Positions 34,290-46,971 of a stretch of DNA of 64,000 nucleotides are shown piece after piece (position 1 is the first letter of the stretch; each line of letters starts with the position of its first letter). The DNA comes from Hyaloscypha bicolor E (lineage: Eukaryota > Ascomycota > Leotiomycetes > Helotiales > Hyaloscyphaceae): positions 124,001-188,000 of the forward strand of contig NW_020194631.1 in the NCBI RefSeq assembly GCF_002865645.1, read 5' to 3'. Under the pieces are notes generated by a model. It did not search any database and was not told the DNA's origin. It was given only the letters and a program-made list of their open reading frames with translations. A program made the translations under genes and the position numbers.

Positions 34290-36571
34290 ATGGCCACCTC
34301 TTGCAGCGCAAAAAAACCCTTGTCTCGGTTTGACCTCCCTGGTCTCAACCTGCCTCTCAACTGGCAGCCAGCCTATAATTGTTATGGAATTTTTGCTGCC
34401 CGCGAGGGCGAAGCGTTGTTCAAGACTGCACTGAATGGAAAGGACGTCGACAATGGCGCCGCCTCGTAAGCGTGCATAATCTCACCTTTGCTGGATCCTA
34501 CTCTGATGCATCTTGTAGGCTTCCTCTGACGACGTTGCGAGAATTTGCTATGCTTCAGATTATGGATCTCCTCACTAACAAACCAGGATGGGAAGAAAAG
34601 GTGAAGTCGCGCTTGGCATTGACAGTATTGAATCAGCTAACGATATATTTGTGAAGGTCTTCGATGATGAGATTGCCGAAAAGTGGAAGGCGGAAGCTCT
34701 TAGTACCGAAGGTCGAGATGTGACGCAGAAGATGTCGGACTGGGTAATCGACGAACTCCGCTACAAAGCAAAGATCTTCAAGGAGACTGGTACAGTACGT
34801 TTGTTGTCTAACCCCCCCCCCCCCCCCATATCTTGCCTCTTCAGGTCGTGGGACATTCAATTTCGTGCCCTGTCCAATGTGTCGAGACTTGCCGTCCGCG
34901 ACAGTTTCCTGTTCACGAAATACTAACTCTAGTTTGTCCAGGTAACCATCTTCAATGGTGATGTGGTAAAATCTGATGTTGCAATTCCAATCTCCGTCAA
35001 AGAAGCACTTCAAGCTGCTGCTCGGAATCTCGAGGCCATCCCTGAGAAATACAAGGACTGGCATCCAGGATCTGATGGAAAAGTTCTTGATCTCGTCCAT
35101 CCATCTCTCTTCCCTCTAATCTACGGCCGCAGTCGAGTTCTTGAGGACAGGCTGATCGGACTCGAAGATTGCATCGAGAATTGTGGAAAAGGAGTTGTGG
35201 TACCTGTTCGCGATGAGAAAGAGACTCACCTTCCTAGAACTGCAAGCAACACCATGGGATACAACTTGAGAAACGACACGCCAGCACCATATAGCAAGGA
35301 TTTCCAATGGCTTCCGTGCGAGGTTAATATTTCGGCCGAAGATGGAAAGGCAAAGTAAGTGGTCACGGGCCGATCTGCGCACGGCATATTTTTAAAATAA
35401 AATCAGAATCACAAGCTACATCAACAACCTCCATCCCGGCAAATATAAAGCATTGTACAGAATTATCGAGGACATTATCACCAAAACCATTCCACAGTGG
35501 GGAATGACTCTCGGACCTTTGCGAAATCATAATTATCGCAGGAGAATTGAAATGACGGAGGTCGAGTTTGATCCTGACCCAGACCAAATGGAAGAGCATG
35601 AGAAGCCCCAACAAGGGGAGGATGAGGATGAGGATGATTACTACGACAGAGTCTGGCAGTGGGAAAACGACATTCGGCGCACAGTTCAGCCTGAACCAGG
35701 AGTTTACGAGCCTTGGCCAGAGTTTCGAATCGACTTGAAAGAAGAGTACGCACATCGAGGCTTGCAAGTGATCGTAAAGCTTGCCAATATTGAACTCACC
35801 CCTGAAAAGCCGGAGTACTCTGTAAGTGTCGGGGAGGGGGGGAAGCCTTTTCCTGTTTTAGGCAGTCTTAGGAACCTTTCCAAGACAATGTCTCAGTTTC
35901 CTCGGAATAATCTGTGTCGAGCAATTGCTTACTTCCCCGTTACCTAGGGTGGGACTTGGCACGTTGAAGGTCAACTCAACGAGCACATATGCGCCACAGC
36001 ACTTTACTATTACGACTGTGAGAATATCTCTCGAAGTCGTCTAGCATTCCGCCAGATGTGTTCTGAGGACGAGGCAAACGAGATGGGATATCCGCAAGGT
36101 GTTCACGACTGGCTGAGAGAGATCTACGGTTGCGAGAATGACGGACCATGTGTCCAGGAAATTGGGTCTGTTGACTGCTACGAAGGACGACTTCTCACAT
36201 TCCCGAACATCTTGCAGCATCAAGTCCAGCCATTCAGGCTTGCGGATCCTACCAAGAAAGGACACAGGAAGATTCTTGCGCTATTTTTGGTTGATCCTGG
36301 GATTCGCATTATCAGCACGGCCAATGTCCCTCCGCAACAGAGAGACTGGTGGGGTGAGGAAGTAGCCAAGCAGGGAGAAACAGGCGGCAAGGGTTTCGGA
36401 AAGTTGAGCACAGAATTGAAAGACAAAATCATCGATGAAGTTGACGATTTCCCAATCGGCATGGATGAAGCGAAGGAGTTTCGACTAAAGCTGATGGAAG
36501 AGAGGAGCAAGTATGTTGCTGATTCAAGAGCTGTATTCGAGAGAATGGAATTCTCCTTGTGCGAGCATTAA
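34290..36571 (+). CDS. DUF4246 family protein
   Basis: Six exons: 34290-34465, 34519-34600, 34657-34794, 34942-35354, 35407-35821 and 35948-36571, 615 residues; all junctions keep frame. Landmarks are RFDLPGLNLPLNWQPAY near the start, LREFAMLQIMDLLTNKPGW, VHPSLFPLIYGRSRVL, FQWLPCEVNISAEDG, YINNLHPGKYKALYRIIEDI, GTWHVEGQLNEHICATALYYYD and FPNILQHQVQPFRLADPTKKGHRKIL. The family is widespread and often multicopy in ascomycetes. The HxE..H pattern in WHVEGQ..NEH with a later HRKIL resembles a 2-oxoglutarate/Fe(II)-oxygenase-like facial triad, but that is inference; no function is established. Intron 3 contains a 17-base C run. Confidence 0.92.
34812..34828 (+). repeat. Poly-C run inside a DUF4246 intron
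   Basis: About 17 consecutive C just after the 5' splice site of intron 3, likely length-variable. Confidence 0.85.
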
Positions 36572-36749
36572 ACGATAGAGAGGTCTTGGGAGCCATGTAC
36601 TATTTCCTTATACGGCGGGATCAAGATTGTAGAAGCTGCTACAACGGGCTCTACCTGCTTTTGGGTTTAGATAGCTGGGCGTAGTCCTACGGCCACTGCG
36701 AGGGCAATATCATTAGGTATTACAGTCCATCGGGGGTAATGCCAGTTTC

Positions 36750-37909
36750 CTATTGCTTGCTCTGTTCCAGCAGCCACTTCATCCCCTTCACGCAATCATC
36801 TCGAAAAGTCTTCGTAAAACCAGCTTCGGTCCACAAAGACCAGAAACCGTGTGGAAGGCCGGGGTAAAGATCCACTAGGGTCTTGACTCCATTTTCTTCC
36901 CTCAATATCTCTTCATAAATCAGCGCCTCATCGCGGAGCGGGTCCATTCCGCAAATCTGGAAGTACGTCGGTGGGAGACCTGCGTGGGATCTGAAATTGA
37001 TTGGATTGGCCAATGGTGAACGTTTGTCCGAATTGTAATGGCCTGCGAGATCAGATATCAGAGAAGAGGTACTTTGAGTGGAAGTGAGTAGACCTACGGT
37101 CAAATAGCCGCATGCTATTCTTGTTCAAAATAGGGGCGTTCATGTTCTGTTCTCGGCTAAGAAATACAGCTTTGTACTTCTCAGGGACTAGTTCTGCTGT
37201 CATGCAAGCGGGTATAGAAAGATAGGAGCCAGTCAAAGGTGGAGACAGCCTTTCGTCCCGATACAAATGGGAGACAATAGCTCCGAAATTACCACCAGCA
37301 GAGATTCCTCCGACGAGGAAGCCTTTCTTGGGGTTGCCCCCTAGCTCTTCAAAGTTTGCTGCAGTCTGGACAATTAGCGGGATTCTAGATGTAACACTTT
37401 ATTACAAACCCATTTCAATGCATCGAAAGCGTCTTCAATAGGTACTGGGAACGGATGTTCTGGCGCAAGCCTGTAGTCAACGTTGACTGCTATTCCTCCA
37501 AGCTCTGTAAAGTTCCTACACATCAAGGATTCATCATCTAGACCGCCAAGCGTGAAGCCTCCGCCATGATAGACCACGAAAATAGGACACCCATCATTAG
37601 GAACGGCCTGTGGTTTGTGGATTCGGACTGCAATAGAGCTTCCGTCTCGGACAGGAATTTGGCGGTCCTCCTCCACGTATGATACCTCCTTCGCTGGGTT
37701 CGGAGCTGCCACTTCCTTTCTCCTTGCAAGAATAGCTGCACGCAGTTTTGGGATATCGATATCGGGGTCCACAGGGGGTGGCATAGGAGAATCTTTCAAG
37801 ATCTAGAACACTTAGTAGGCTGCAGTCTAAAGATGAAGAAGCTACTGACCTGGTCAAGCTCCGGATTGATATCTGCAAGAACGAGGAGCTCTTCAGGTGT
37901 TCGTCCCAT
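36750..37909 (-). CDS. Alpha/beta hydrolase (HSL-type esterase/lipase)
   Basis: Four exons: 37909-37850, 37802-37410, 37365-37098 and 37042-36750, 337 residues. Exon 1 is MGRTPEELLVLADINPELDQ. The oxyanion motif HGGGFTLGG, the strand VNVDYRLAPEHPFP, the nucleophile elbow GGISAGGNFG (Ser), the acid region in MDPLRDEALIYEEI and the histidine in LPHGFW together form the catalytic set of the hormone-sensitive-lipase (alpha/beta hydrolase-3) family. There is no signal peptide, so it is likely cytosolic. It probably hydrolyses small esters; the substrate cannot be told. The MFS transporter next to it (38523-40189) is on the same strand, which could reflect a small detoxification pair, but the 614-bp gap gives no proof. 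Confidence 0.92.
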
Positions 37910-38522
37910 CGTGAAAGAAGCTTTCCCAAACTTTGTGAGGGAAGGAAAGAAACCCCCATCTTTTCTAGAATTCTCACATCCTTTTCAACCGATCATGAGA
38001 CGAGAAACGTCGCCAAGTTTTGGTACACTGGTTGGACGTTCGCAAGGTCCGTCGAAAATGGTTAGCCTGGAGAAGTCGTGTGGAGAAAGCTAGCCAGCTG
38101 GATGCGCGATAAGGACGGGTGCAACCCTGACAAAGACATTATCGATATCCTACCAGGTGTGAACTGGTGGGGACCTGTTACCGGAGCAAGCCAACCGTTG
38201 CACTTCGTTGGCGATGTTGGAGGTTCTCCGATGCAGGACGGGGCGAACCAAACGGGCAAAGTTCAGGGGACCTCGGCTGCCAAAATAATCGCCGAGTCCA
38301 GCTCCATCGAGCATAAGTCTCCGTCCAGCGTTAGTCCGCAAACTTGGCTCGGTGAGCAATACTCTGTTTTTCTGATGGGATTGAAAGCGTTCAGGTCAAA
38401 GAGCTAGTTATCTTCCGAAGGAAGCTTACAGGGACAGTTCTCCTTCTTTCATTCTTGATAACCCGTACCTCTAGCATTATATCTACCATGGCACCTGCGT
38501 TCTTCTGATCAGTCTATCTTTG
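37910..38522. other. Intergenic with an unassigned open frame
   Basis: A + frame at 38078-38407 (109 codons) contains GVNWWGPVTGASQPLHFVGD but no recognised family. The opposite strand is open too (38150-38359). I do not call a gene. Confidence 0.3.
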
Positions 38523-40189
38523 TTACAATTTCTTCTCTTCTCCCATCTTATCCACTTCTACAGGGCCCTCATAGTCAGCATCGAGCGCGTTGACATTTCT
38601 CGGCGTTCCAAACTTCTCCCTCCATTCCGTCCCCTTGAGCATCAACATCACCACCGGGATGAAAGCCAGCACGTTGAAGATCGTGAAGAGGAAGAAGGCC
38701 CATTGGTATCCAATATTCTTGCACAGCTTCACGACGTAAAACGCATAAGTCATGCCGAACTCCTGTCTGATCAAGTTGAAAAGCTGGGACGTCTCGGAAG
38801 ACTCTGCTCGGTACGAGTCGATGCTATAAGTGTAGCAAGTGGTAGCGACGACTTGCAAGCCAAAGCAGGCGAGCCCCATACCGAAAAGAGGGGCAAACCA
38901 GAAGACGTGGTATGCCAGTGTAAAGCCGTATATTAATAATCCAGCAGGGACGAGGATAGCTCCAGTCCAAATTGCTTTCAGACGGATTTCTGGCGGTGGG
39001 TTTGCTCCTGCAAACTGATGGCGGGCGCGCTTGATGATGGCGTCTAGCACTATGCCGGCTGCAAATTCGCCCAGTATACCTGAAAGATATCAGTATTGTC
39101 AAAAAAGACAGAGGGGAGGGGACTCACCTCCAATTGACAAGGCTCCTCCATATGCAAGTCCAATCTCGAGAGTGTCCCAGTGGAAGACTTCAGAGAAAAT
39201 ACTGGCTACAGTTACAGCTGGCAGAATGGACGCGAACCCGTACGAAGATGCGTAGTATAACGCTGGAAACAGTACAGATGGGTACTTTGCCATCTTCAAC
39301 GAAGGGATGATGAATTGATTCCAGCGCAGCTTGAGTTGAGGGAATGTGGAGTAAAGTCTGAGTTGAGAGACGTATGTTTTGGGGGTGATGTCAATTTCAC
39401 GTTCAAACATCGTCCGGGTCAAGCGTGATTGATCGCGGATGTAGAGAGTCTCCGGGAGGCAAAAAGTTATAATGAGAAGCATAACTCCGTCAAGGATTGC
39501 TGCAAACTTGAACGTCCATCTCCAACCTAAGTATTGCCCAATCAAACCTCCAACAATCGGGGCGATGTGGGCTCCCGACGTGAGAATTACGGTGAAGATA
39601 CCCATCGCTCGACCACGCTGATGGTAGAAGAAGAGATCGACCACCGTTGCTGGACCCAGAGCCATCGCCGCGGGCCAGAGCCCATTGAAAACTCGAGCAA
39701 CGATCAACTGATTATAGTTCTTGGCATAAGCTGAGCCTAGAGCGGAACCAAATCCAAGCAGAGTGGTGAAGAGATATACAGGTCTGCGTCCGTAGACATT
39801 GGTAAGTGGAATCCATAGAAAAGGTCCAACACCGTTCAGAGCAATGACAACGGTAGTCTGATATGAAGCGCTGACAGTCGTGATATCGAAATCTTTGGCT
39901 AATGGCCCATAAGCAGGGTTGATAATGGCAGTATTCAAGGTTCCGATAGCTGCAAGCAGGCAAACTTGGATCAATATGGCCCCCTTATTTTGAGGTCAAT
40001 CATAGCCAAAGCGTCGATCACAAATAGGGCAGTTACCTTCAAGTATATTGACCAATTTAGGGGGTCATTTGGGGAATCTGACGGTCTGGGAAGAAACGTG
40101 TCTCGGTCATGTTCAATACCCAGAGCCGGGACTCCCAATTCCTCGTTCTTTTGTTCATTTTCGACTTGAGCTGGCTTCGCTTCAGCCAT
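38523..40189 (-). CDS. MFS transporter
   Basis: Three exons: 40189-40037, 39983-39128 and 39079-38523, 521 residues. The N-terminal cytoplasmic tail ends with SDSPNDPLNWSIYLK, the typical entry to helix 1 in fungal MFS carriers, and continues GAILIQVCLLAAIGTLN after intron 1. The signature loop VYGRRPVYLF lies between helices 2 and 3, and helix 5 has GGLIGQYLGWRW and a PET exit (FCLPETLY). A large central loop and six further hydrophobic segments give the 12-helix layout. It is probably a plasma-membrane drug or metabolite exporter (DHA1-like); the substrate is unknown. The C-terminus is hydrophilic and acidic. Confidence 0.92.
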
Positions 40190-42863
40190 TTTGACTTGCT
40201 GGGCTGGTCAGCCGAGATTTTTGATACGTGAAGTCACAGAGAACGGGGTCCTGGAGAACAACCCATTTATTATGAAATCTCAGCTTCGGCCATACCCCGA
40301 TAGGTGGGGCCTCCCTTCCCACTCTTACTTTGGAAAAGCTGGTGGGAGGTTTCTGTCAGTCGTAATCTCATAGGGCGGTCACCAATCCTACGCCACCCCA
40401 AATCAAGCTTTCCACAATTCTTGGCGTCAACTTTAACACGCCTCCTCTGAGCATTACCTTCATTCGTGAATAGCGACCACTGAACTACAACTCGTTGACC
40501 AATTTGATTCCCGGCTTTTGGAACCGAGGCTTGATCTTCTCCCCGCACCCACTTTCGGACCTTTCCCCACCTTTTGGAAACCCATTGACCGCTCAGCTGG
40601 GTGGGTTTACAAATCGTTTCTGAAGGAAGAGTCGTTTCGTATTGACATCTCAACTTGAGATTCTCAAGTGAGGACTGTCTTACCGGTAAGCGCGGATTGC
40701 AGTGTACCTTTCCCCGCGGTCATTCTCTGTGAACGCTACATTCTTAGGTTATGACAAATGGCTGTTCTCCGTTTCCGTAAGTGAGAGACTTTTCCAAAAC
40801 CTAACGCCATCGTGAAAGAGTCGGGCTAAGCAGAAACCTGCAAACTTTTGAGAGATTTCAGTATGGTTACGCGTCGACGAAAGAGAGCAACGTATTTCTT
40901 GGCTTCTATTGACCTTCTTGAGTACTTCTGACCAAGTATATCGGGCAAGAGTCAAGCTTTGGGACTCGAAGTATGAAAAGAAAGTAAATATGAGCCCTGT
41001 GACAAGGGGTTATTACCCATTTCTATGCAATCGGTGCTCTCAAAAATAAAATCACAAACTCGAGAATGTCTGTTGTTTTCTGGTCTTATAGCAGGATTTT
41101 CACTGGGTGGAAGATATGTTCTACCCTTTCGTCGAATTCTCCACATCACTTTTGCCTCAAACCAACATTATATCAACTCTCGCTCCTCATATTCAGCATC
41201 GAGCATATCCACCAAAGCTAACCCAAACTCCAACCAACTCCCACCATCTCAAATGGCCATTAAACACTCTTCCCTATTCTCTCAATTTTTCTCGTCAACG
41301 CATTCCTTCCGGCTTCCCATTCTGATTCCCACCATACGACGGATCCTGTGAAACTTGTGGAGGAACTCGTGAGCTCGGGCTTTCAGGGCGATTGGCGGAG
41401 ACAACACGAGCGTTCGCTTCTTGTGCTTTTTGGGCGTCCTTCTTCTTCTTCATGCTGCAGAGAGCGAGCGCAATGCACATCTTGAGGTTTGTGGGGAAGA
41501 TGGTCTTAAGAGATCCGAGGGCGGTTTGCTTTGGACCCAATGAACAACTTGATAGTGGAGATATTTGAAGAATGAAATTTGATCAAACGTTGCTTTTTAA
41601 ATTCAAATTTACAACCAGTCTTGCAGACTCGGGAGCATATATATTAAAGCGCCCCCTAGCTTTTCATCCCGATATCAGAGCTTGGGGTGCAAATAACTCA
41701 TTACAACTGGAACTCAGCCAATACCACTCGTTCGTAAGACCAAAACCCAGCATGTTGGTATCTATTCTAAGAAAGAGTTGCGGTTATCGAGATTTGCTCC
41801 GAGATGAATAGTTTCGCTGCGCTGCAATTTGAATGCCGCATTGGGAATGGAGTGCGAAACGATTAGGCGAGGATTCAGAGGTGACGCCCTGGATGCCATT
41901 TGCGGGCGGCTCCACTTGAGTAAGCTTCCATGAACGTCGTAATTCATGTCAGAACTGCGAGTGATGACTTTCAAATGCTGCGAGCCTGGCGAGAGGTCGG
42001 ATAGAAATCCTTACTGAGAAATTAGTTGGCTGAGTTGGACCCTGCTCGCTCTGATAACATTCTTACTGGAAGGAACATGCGCTGCCGCTCATTCCTGCAT
42101 CTGCGGCTGTGCAAGACATCATACAAATTTTATTTGAAATAGTGACGGGAGACCGCACCGGTAAGAATAACTCAGACTTTTGCTGACTTGGTGGCAAGGG
42201 TTATCGGGGATTGTTCTCTGAATTATCTTGTCAGTCACATGAGAAGAACCCCTTTTCCAAGAAATCCGCAAACATCCAGAGAGCAGCATCTTCTTTCTGT
42301 CTTCAGAACCAGTTCAGCTTTTCTTGATCACCTAGAACCTATGCAGAATATCTTGTCTTTGATATTTCAGAAAGTGACATTTTATTTGTCACGAAAACGT
42401 GGCTCATTTGTAAATATGTTTGTTATTTTCGCCTGTAACCCCCCCAGATTGCCCATGCCCTTTAATGTACATAGATCTCGGAAACCCCTCGAGATATGAA
42501 ATGGATATGTTGAATATCCCATCAAGACCCAATTTCGATGAATGTGAAATCCACCAAATAGCAGCCTTATTGAAGGCTTGCATGTGTTCCCTGTAAATGC
42601 CATATGATCTGGAGTATCGGATTTCCAAGCATTTGGGATTGGTTGACATGGCTAATGCTGAAATCCTCTGTCTTGATCGTTTTAGTTATCTTCTTTTGGT
42701 CGAAATAGAAGTATAAAAGAAATGTTCTGGACGGTTAAGAGTCATTCCGAGATCCTGCTAAAGGTTAATTTGAGAGTCAACGGAATCTGGGGTAAAGGAA
42801 TTTACCTCTCTCTAAAATAGCAAAAGTTTCAGACTCAAATGCCATCACCCCGTGCTTCAATGT
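40190..42863. other. Intergenic, 2.7 kb
   Basis: No strong gene. A short minus frame at 41295-41480 is listed separately. Other frames (40270-40653, 42188-42499) look random. Confidence 0.35.
41295..41480 (-). CDS. Small hypothetical ORF, Lys/Ser-rich
   Basis: A 61-codon frame from an internal ATG begins MCIALALCSMKKKKDAQKA and has a polar, proline-rich tail. The frame is open upstream to 41540 without another ATG. It has no domain and no splice support. It could be a small lineage-specific gene or chance. Confidence 0.22.
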   Translation of the reverse strand: MCIALALCSMKKKKDAQKAQEANARVVSANRPESPSSRVPPQVSQDPSYGGNQNGKPEGMR

Positions 42864-45800
42864 TCAAGATCCATCGTCCTCGTCACTTTCGATGTCTCCA
42901 TCAGATTCATCCTCCTCGGTAATCTCATCCTCATCCGTTTCATCCATGACTTCGTCATCATCTTCATTTTCGTCATCATATTCGTCTTGAAGGTTTTCCA
43001 TGGATTCATCATCGCCACTTTCTGAACTATTACTCACGCCGTCTTCTTCCGTGTCTAGAAACGTCATTTAGCATCTTGTGCGTTGTGTTCTCGGGATCTC
43101 TTACTCGTCACTCCATGTCGATCAAGGCGAGCCTCCTGCTCCTTACTGAGGATTTCCATGACCGAATTGATACCTTCTTGCTTCTCTCTTTGCACTGCCA
43201 AATACAATGAGCTGATGACTGGTAAAGCTTAGCGAAATGGAAACCTACCATCGACCACATCGTCATCTACCGTATCTTCAACAACAATTGTCACGAACGT
43301 TGTCGGCTTCTTTTGGCCAATTCGATAGATCCGTCCATGCGCCTGGTTTTCTCTAGAGAAGAAGTCTGTGAGCAAATAATTCGGGCGAATGGAAACGTTG
43401 ACTTACACGGCTTCGTTCCACCACCGGTCCCTGGCAATGATCAGTCAGTTCTCAGAGCAAACTGTACGGAGACTTACACAAGAATTCCTCTGTTTGCGCA
43501 GGTTAGATTCAAACCAAGGCCTCCAGCCTTCAAGCCCATGATCATTACATGAACTTGTTTATTTCCATGAAATTCTTGAACCGCTCGAGTTCTCTGCTGC
43601 GAGGTCATACTTCCCTAAAAAATGTTAGTGAAAACATAAACATGCGTGAACCCACCAGACTTACAGTGATGTAGACAAATTTTATCTTCTCTTTCTGAAG
43701 CAACACGCCAAGGATGACAGCGAAATGGTTCCACTGTGTGAAGATGGTACATTTGTCTCTGGGGTACTCCTCTTTCCAACTAAGAATCCTGTCAATGATT
43801 TCGGTCAGTTTGGTAGTTGGGAGGAGTTGAAGACGACTTTTTTTAGTGTCGAGTCGTTTCAGCCAGTCTGTCGCACCCGCAGGCGATGGTCTGAATTTTA
43901 AAGCGTCTCGTCCTTTATTGCCCGAAGTTGAACGTTTGGATTTTTTCATGCTATGAGCTTGGCATTCTTTGACATTGTGGGTGTAGAAAGTCGATTGGCA
44001 TCGAGGACAAGACTTAGCCTAAAAAGACGCAACAATTGAGTATGATAAAACGGAACGCGCTTTACCGAGGATCTTACCACTTCATCGTCCTCGACTGTCT
44101 CTTCGAGATTGTCCAAGCAATCTGTGCAAATGAGGTGTCTACATATGGAAATAATCCAAAGGTCTTCGGTCTCAGAATGTTTGCATTGAATGCAGTACTT
44201 TCTCCTCTGTACAGGTCGTCTTCGGCCTTTACTTGCTTTCTTTCGAGCCACCCAATTCTTAACTCCTGTTATCCGTAAGTGACCAGAGCCAGCAACAAAA
44301 GCTGGGCGTGTTACTCACGATCTTGCATCATGTCTAAAAGAACTCGAGACTTTCCTGTGCGCTCTACCTTGCTCAATTTGTCCTGCAGATCTTGAAGATG
44401 TTTGAGATCGAACATAAGCTGTATATTTGTCAGGAATCTACGCAGGGATTTGTGAGAAATAACAAACCAGAATATCCTTTTCGATGAGATCGGGATGTGC
44501 GGTCAATCTAGGATCGTCAGCTACGGAGACAACAACACGAGGAAGAGCAACCGACTGTCTCAAGCACGTAATTTGTGCAAGTCTGTTTGACAATTCTTTC
44601 TGCGGATTATCATCATCCAATTTCCCTTTGCCAAGCTCTACCAGGCGCGCTGAAATTTCTGTATAGAGAAGGCGTTCTGCATCTGAAGTCTTTGCTGTTA
44701 CGGGTTCTGTGTGGGGAGGAGGAAGATTCACCAATTTCTTTCCAAAGAGCGAATCCTCTAATGTGCGACTTTGATAGATTAGTTTGGACATTTGTATTGT
44801 CCGAACTGGGATGAGCATATTGGACTTACCAGATTGTGACTTTCGAAATAGCCAATCCTAGTTTTTCCGTCTACAAATCCTTGTAAGCGGGCAGTGCATG
44901 GATATCCGTGAAGGAGTGTCATACTTGTTCGGGGCCACAGAACTCAGCTCGATAACTAAAAATCAATTTTAGTGAGATATCCTCGGTTCAAATTCGATTG
45001 CTTTACTGACTCTGAGAAAGTTAACTTCGATATCTCGGGGTCTCGGATGAAGCAGAATAAGGGATAATAATCTGGAAAGTATTAGCACTGCCTCGCTGCG
45101 CAACAAGTGTGGCATTAACAGACCTTCAGGGCCGTTTTGTGCTGGTGTCTGTAAATTTTAGCGTCATCTCAAGAAAGATCGAAAGGTTTGGGGAACGTTA
45201 CTCCGCTTAGAGCCCATCTATAATGGCTTTTCAGCGCCAGCACTGCGAGAGTCGTCTTGGCTGAAGGGTTTTTAATGAAATGCTGGAAACGTCAACAAAG
45301 AGGGCTTTGCAAAACACCAATCTGGACTCACGGCTTCATCAAGAATGATCTGAACAAAGAGTTAGCCTGCCCGCGTGACGGGAGCAAAATACTTACTCGA
45401 TACCAATGAATATTATGTAAACATCCAGCGTCTTTCTTTTTCTCCGTAACCCAATCTTGGATGACTTCGGTCAAACTCCTCTCTTCCTCAGCCGCCCGGT
45501 TGCATAGTCGTTCCATGGTCTCGTTGTCCAAATTAGGGAAGTTCATGCGGATCACATTGTATGTCGTCAACACGACCTCATTATAGACTATTCTACGAGG
45601 CATGTTGTTGTCTGTATCTGAGTTGTTGTAGATGAGAACTTTTTTGAATTTGCCGTGCGTCTCTAGCTCGGCCTTCCATTGATGAAGCTGCCAAAAGGTC
45701 AGCTTTGAAGATAATCGTAAGATCAGGAGACTTGTGCTTACCACGCTTCGGGGAACAATGATGAGAGTGGTTCTCTGGAACTTTTTCTTGAGATCTGGTG

Positions 45801-46971
45801 GCGGAGGGTTTGCCATCATGGTCTGCTTAGTTAGCTCGAGATGATGAATGAACGACCAGCCAGCCTACATACCGTAATGCTTGTAACGGTCTTTCCAAGA
45901 CCCTGAGTTTCAATATTAGGCACATCATTTTCGTTGGGCATGGATGGAAACTCTTTTACTCACCATTGCATCAGCAAGAATCCCCCCCAAAGGGCCTTCT
46001 GAAGAACATTCGCATTTTACCATCCAAGCAGCGCCGCTCATCTGGTAGTGATAGACAGCTGAAATTTAAGTCAGGTTGTTTCCAAATTGAAGGAACAATC
46101 CGAATAACTTACGCGACTTCATCCCTTTCAATTGCCACATGCCATTTTTCATTTGCATTCGTTTGAAGCCGAAACTTCTGCTCTCTTCGTCTAAAATGTT
46201 CAAGTCGGTCTTAAACTTTTGAAAAGCGTCTTTGTCCTTACAACTGGAAAGAATTTCCTGAAAAAAGGCCTTCTTCGTTGAGACGGCCATTGCGGGCGCT
46301 GCTCCGTTGCTTGGACCTGCATTATAGGCAGTGACTGGGTCTTGATGGGATATGCTATGAAGCAATTTTTCAGGATCCACATTTCGAACGGTTTTTCTGA
46401 CCTTCCGAATGCCGCCAATTGAATCCTCTTGTTTGCGTTTGTGATACTCGAATGCAGTCTTTGCTGGGGTTCTGCGAGGCTGCTTTGCTGTTTTTGCTCC
46501 CCCTTCGTTTTCGTTCTGCTTCTGGGCTGGCTCAGTAATGTCGGAGATCTTGGGACTACCAGCTTCAGGCTCGAACTCAGCTTTGATCTGAGACTCGACC
46601 TCGGTCTTGATATCAACTTTCTCAAATTTGACCAAAACTGGCGTTGCATTGTACGCATCGCCTTGAGATGAATCAGACGGTGTGCGATTCTTTTGCTTCC
46701 TACATGAGTCGTGATGGGACCATTCATCTGTCATCTCAATGTCTGCATTCTTGATCGCGGGGCAAGGCTCGGGAGCAGTTGGTGCATCATAGGAAGCTCT
46801 TCTAGGCTCTGCTATCTTTGTTCCTGGTTCGTTGGACATTGGGATCATTACTTGAGTTGAAGATCCTATTTCCTGGCCGCTTGATGAGCTATCAGAAGCA
46901 CCAATAGCAGCAGAGAGTTCACGTTCCATAGTGAAATCTTTGCAAGACGGCGGCGGAGTCGGAGCACTCAT
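42864..46971 (-). CDS. SNF2-family helicase with internal RING finger (Rad5/Rad16-like)
   Basis: Twenty exons: 46971-46113, 46058-45964, 45902-45873, 45822-45742, 45687-45397, 45349-45332, 45282-45202, 45148-45124, 45071-45026, 44955-44925, 44870-44830, 44768-44468, 44418-44319, 44265-44078, 44018-43665, 43614-43478, 43430-43407, 43352-43249, 43194-43105 and 43054-42864. They total 1028 residues with phase kept throughout. The disordered acidic N-terminus (about 285 residues) leads to YHYQMSGAAWM, GGILADAMGLGKT (Walker A), RIILDEAHFIKNPSAKT (Walker B) and ALSGTPAQN. A C-terminal helicase half has KAGGLGLNLT and RWWNEAVENQAHGRIYRIGQ. A RING (CIQC..CRHLICTDCL..CPRC) sits between the halves, as in Rad5/Rad16, suggesting a DNA translocase with ubiquitin-ligase activity. 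The tail is highly acidic. Exon 9-11 borders are the least certain. Confidence 0.88.

Noticed and set aside
38078..38407. 109-codon + frame between the hydrolase and the MFS gene
   Set aside because: No recognised motif and the opposite strand is equally open; evidence is too weak for a gene call.
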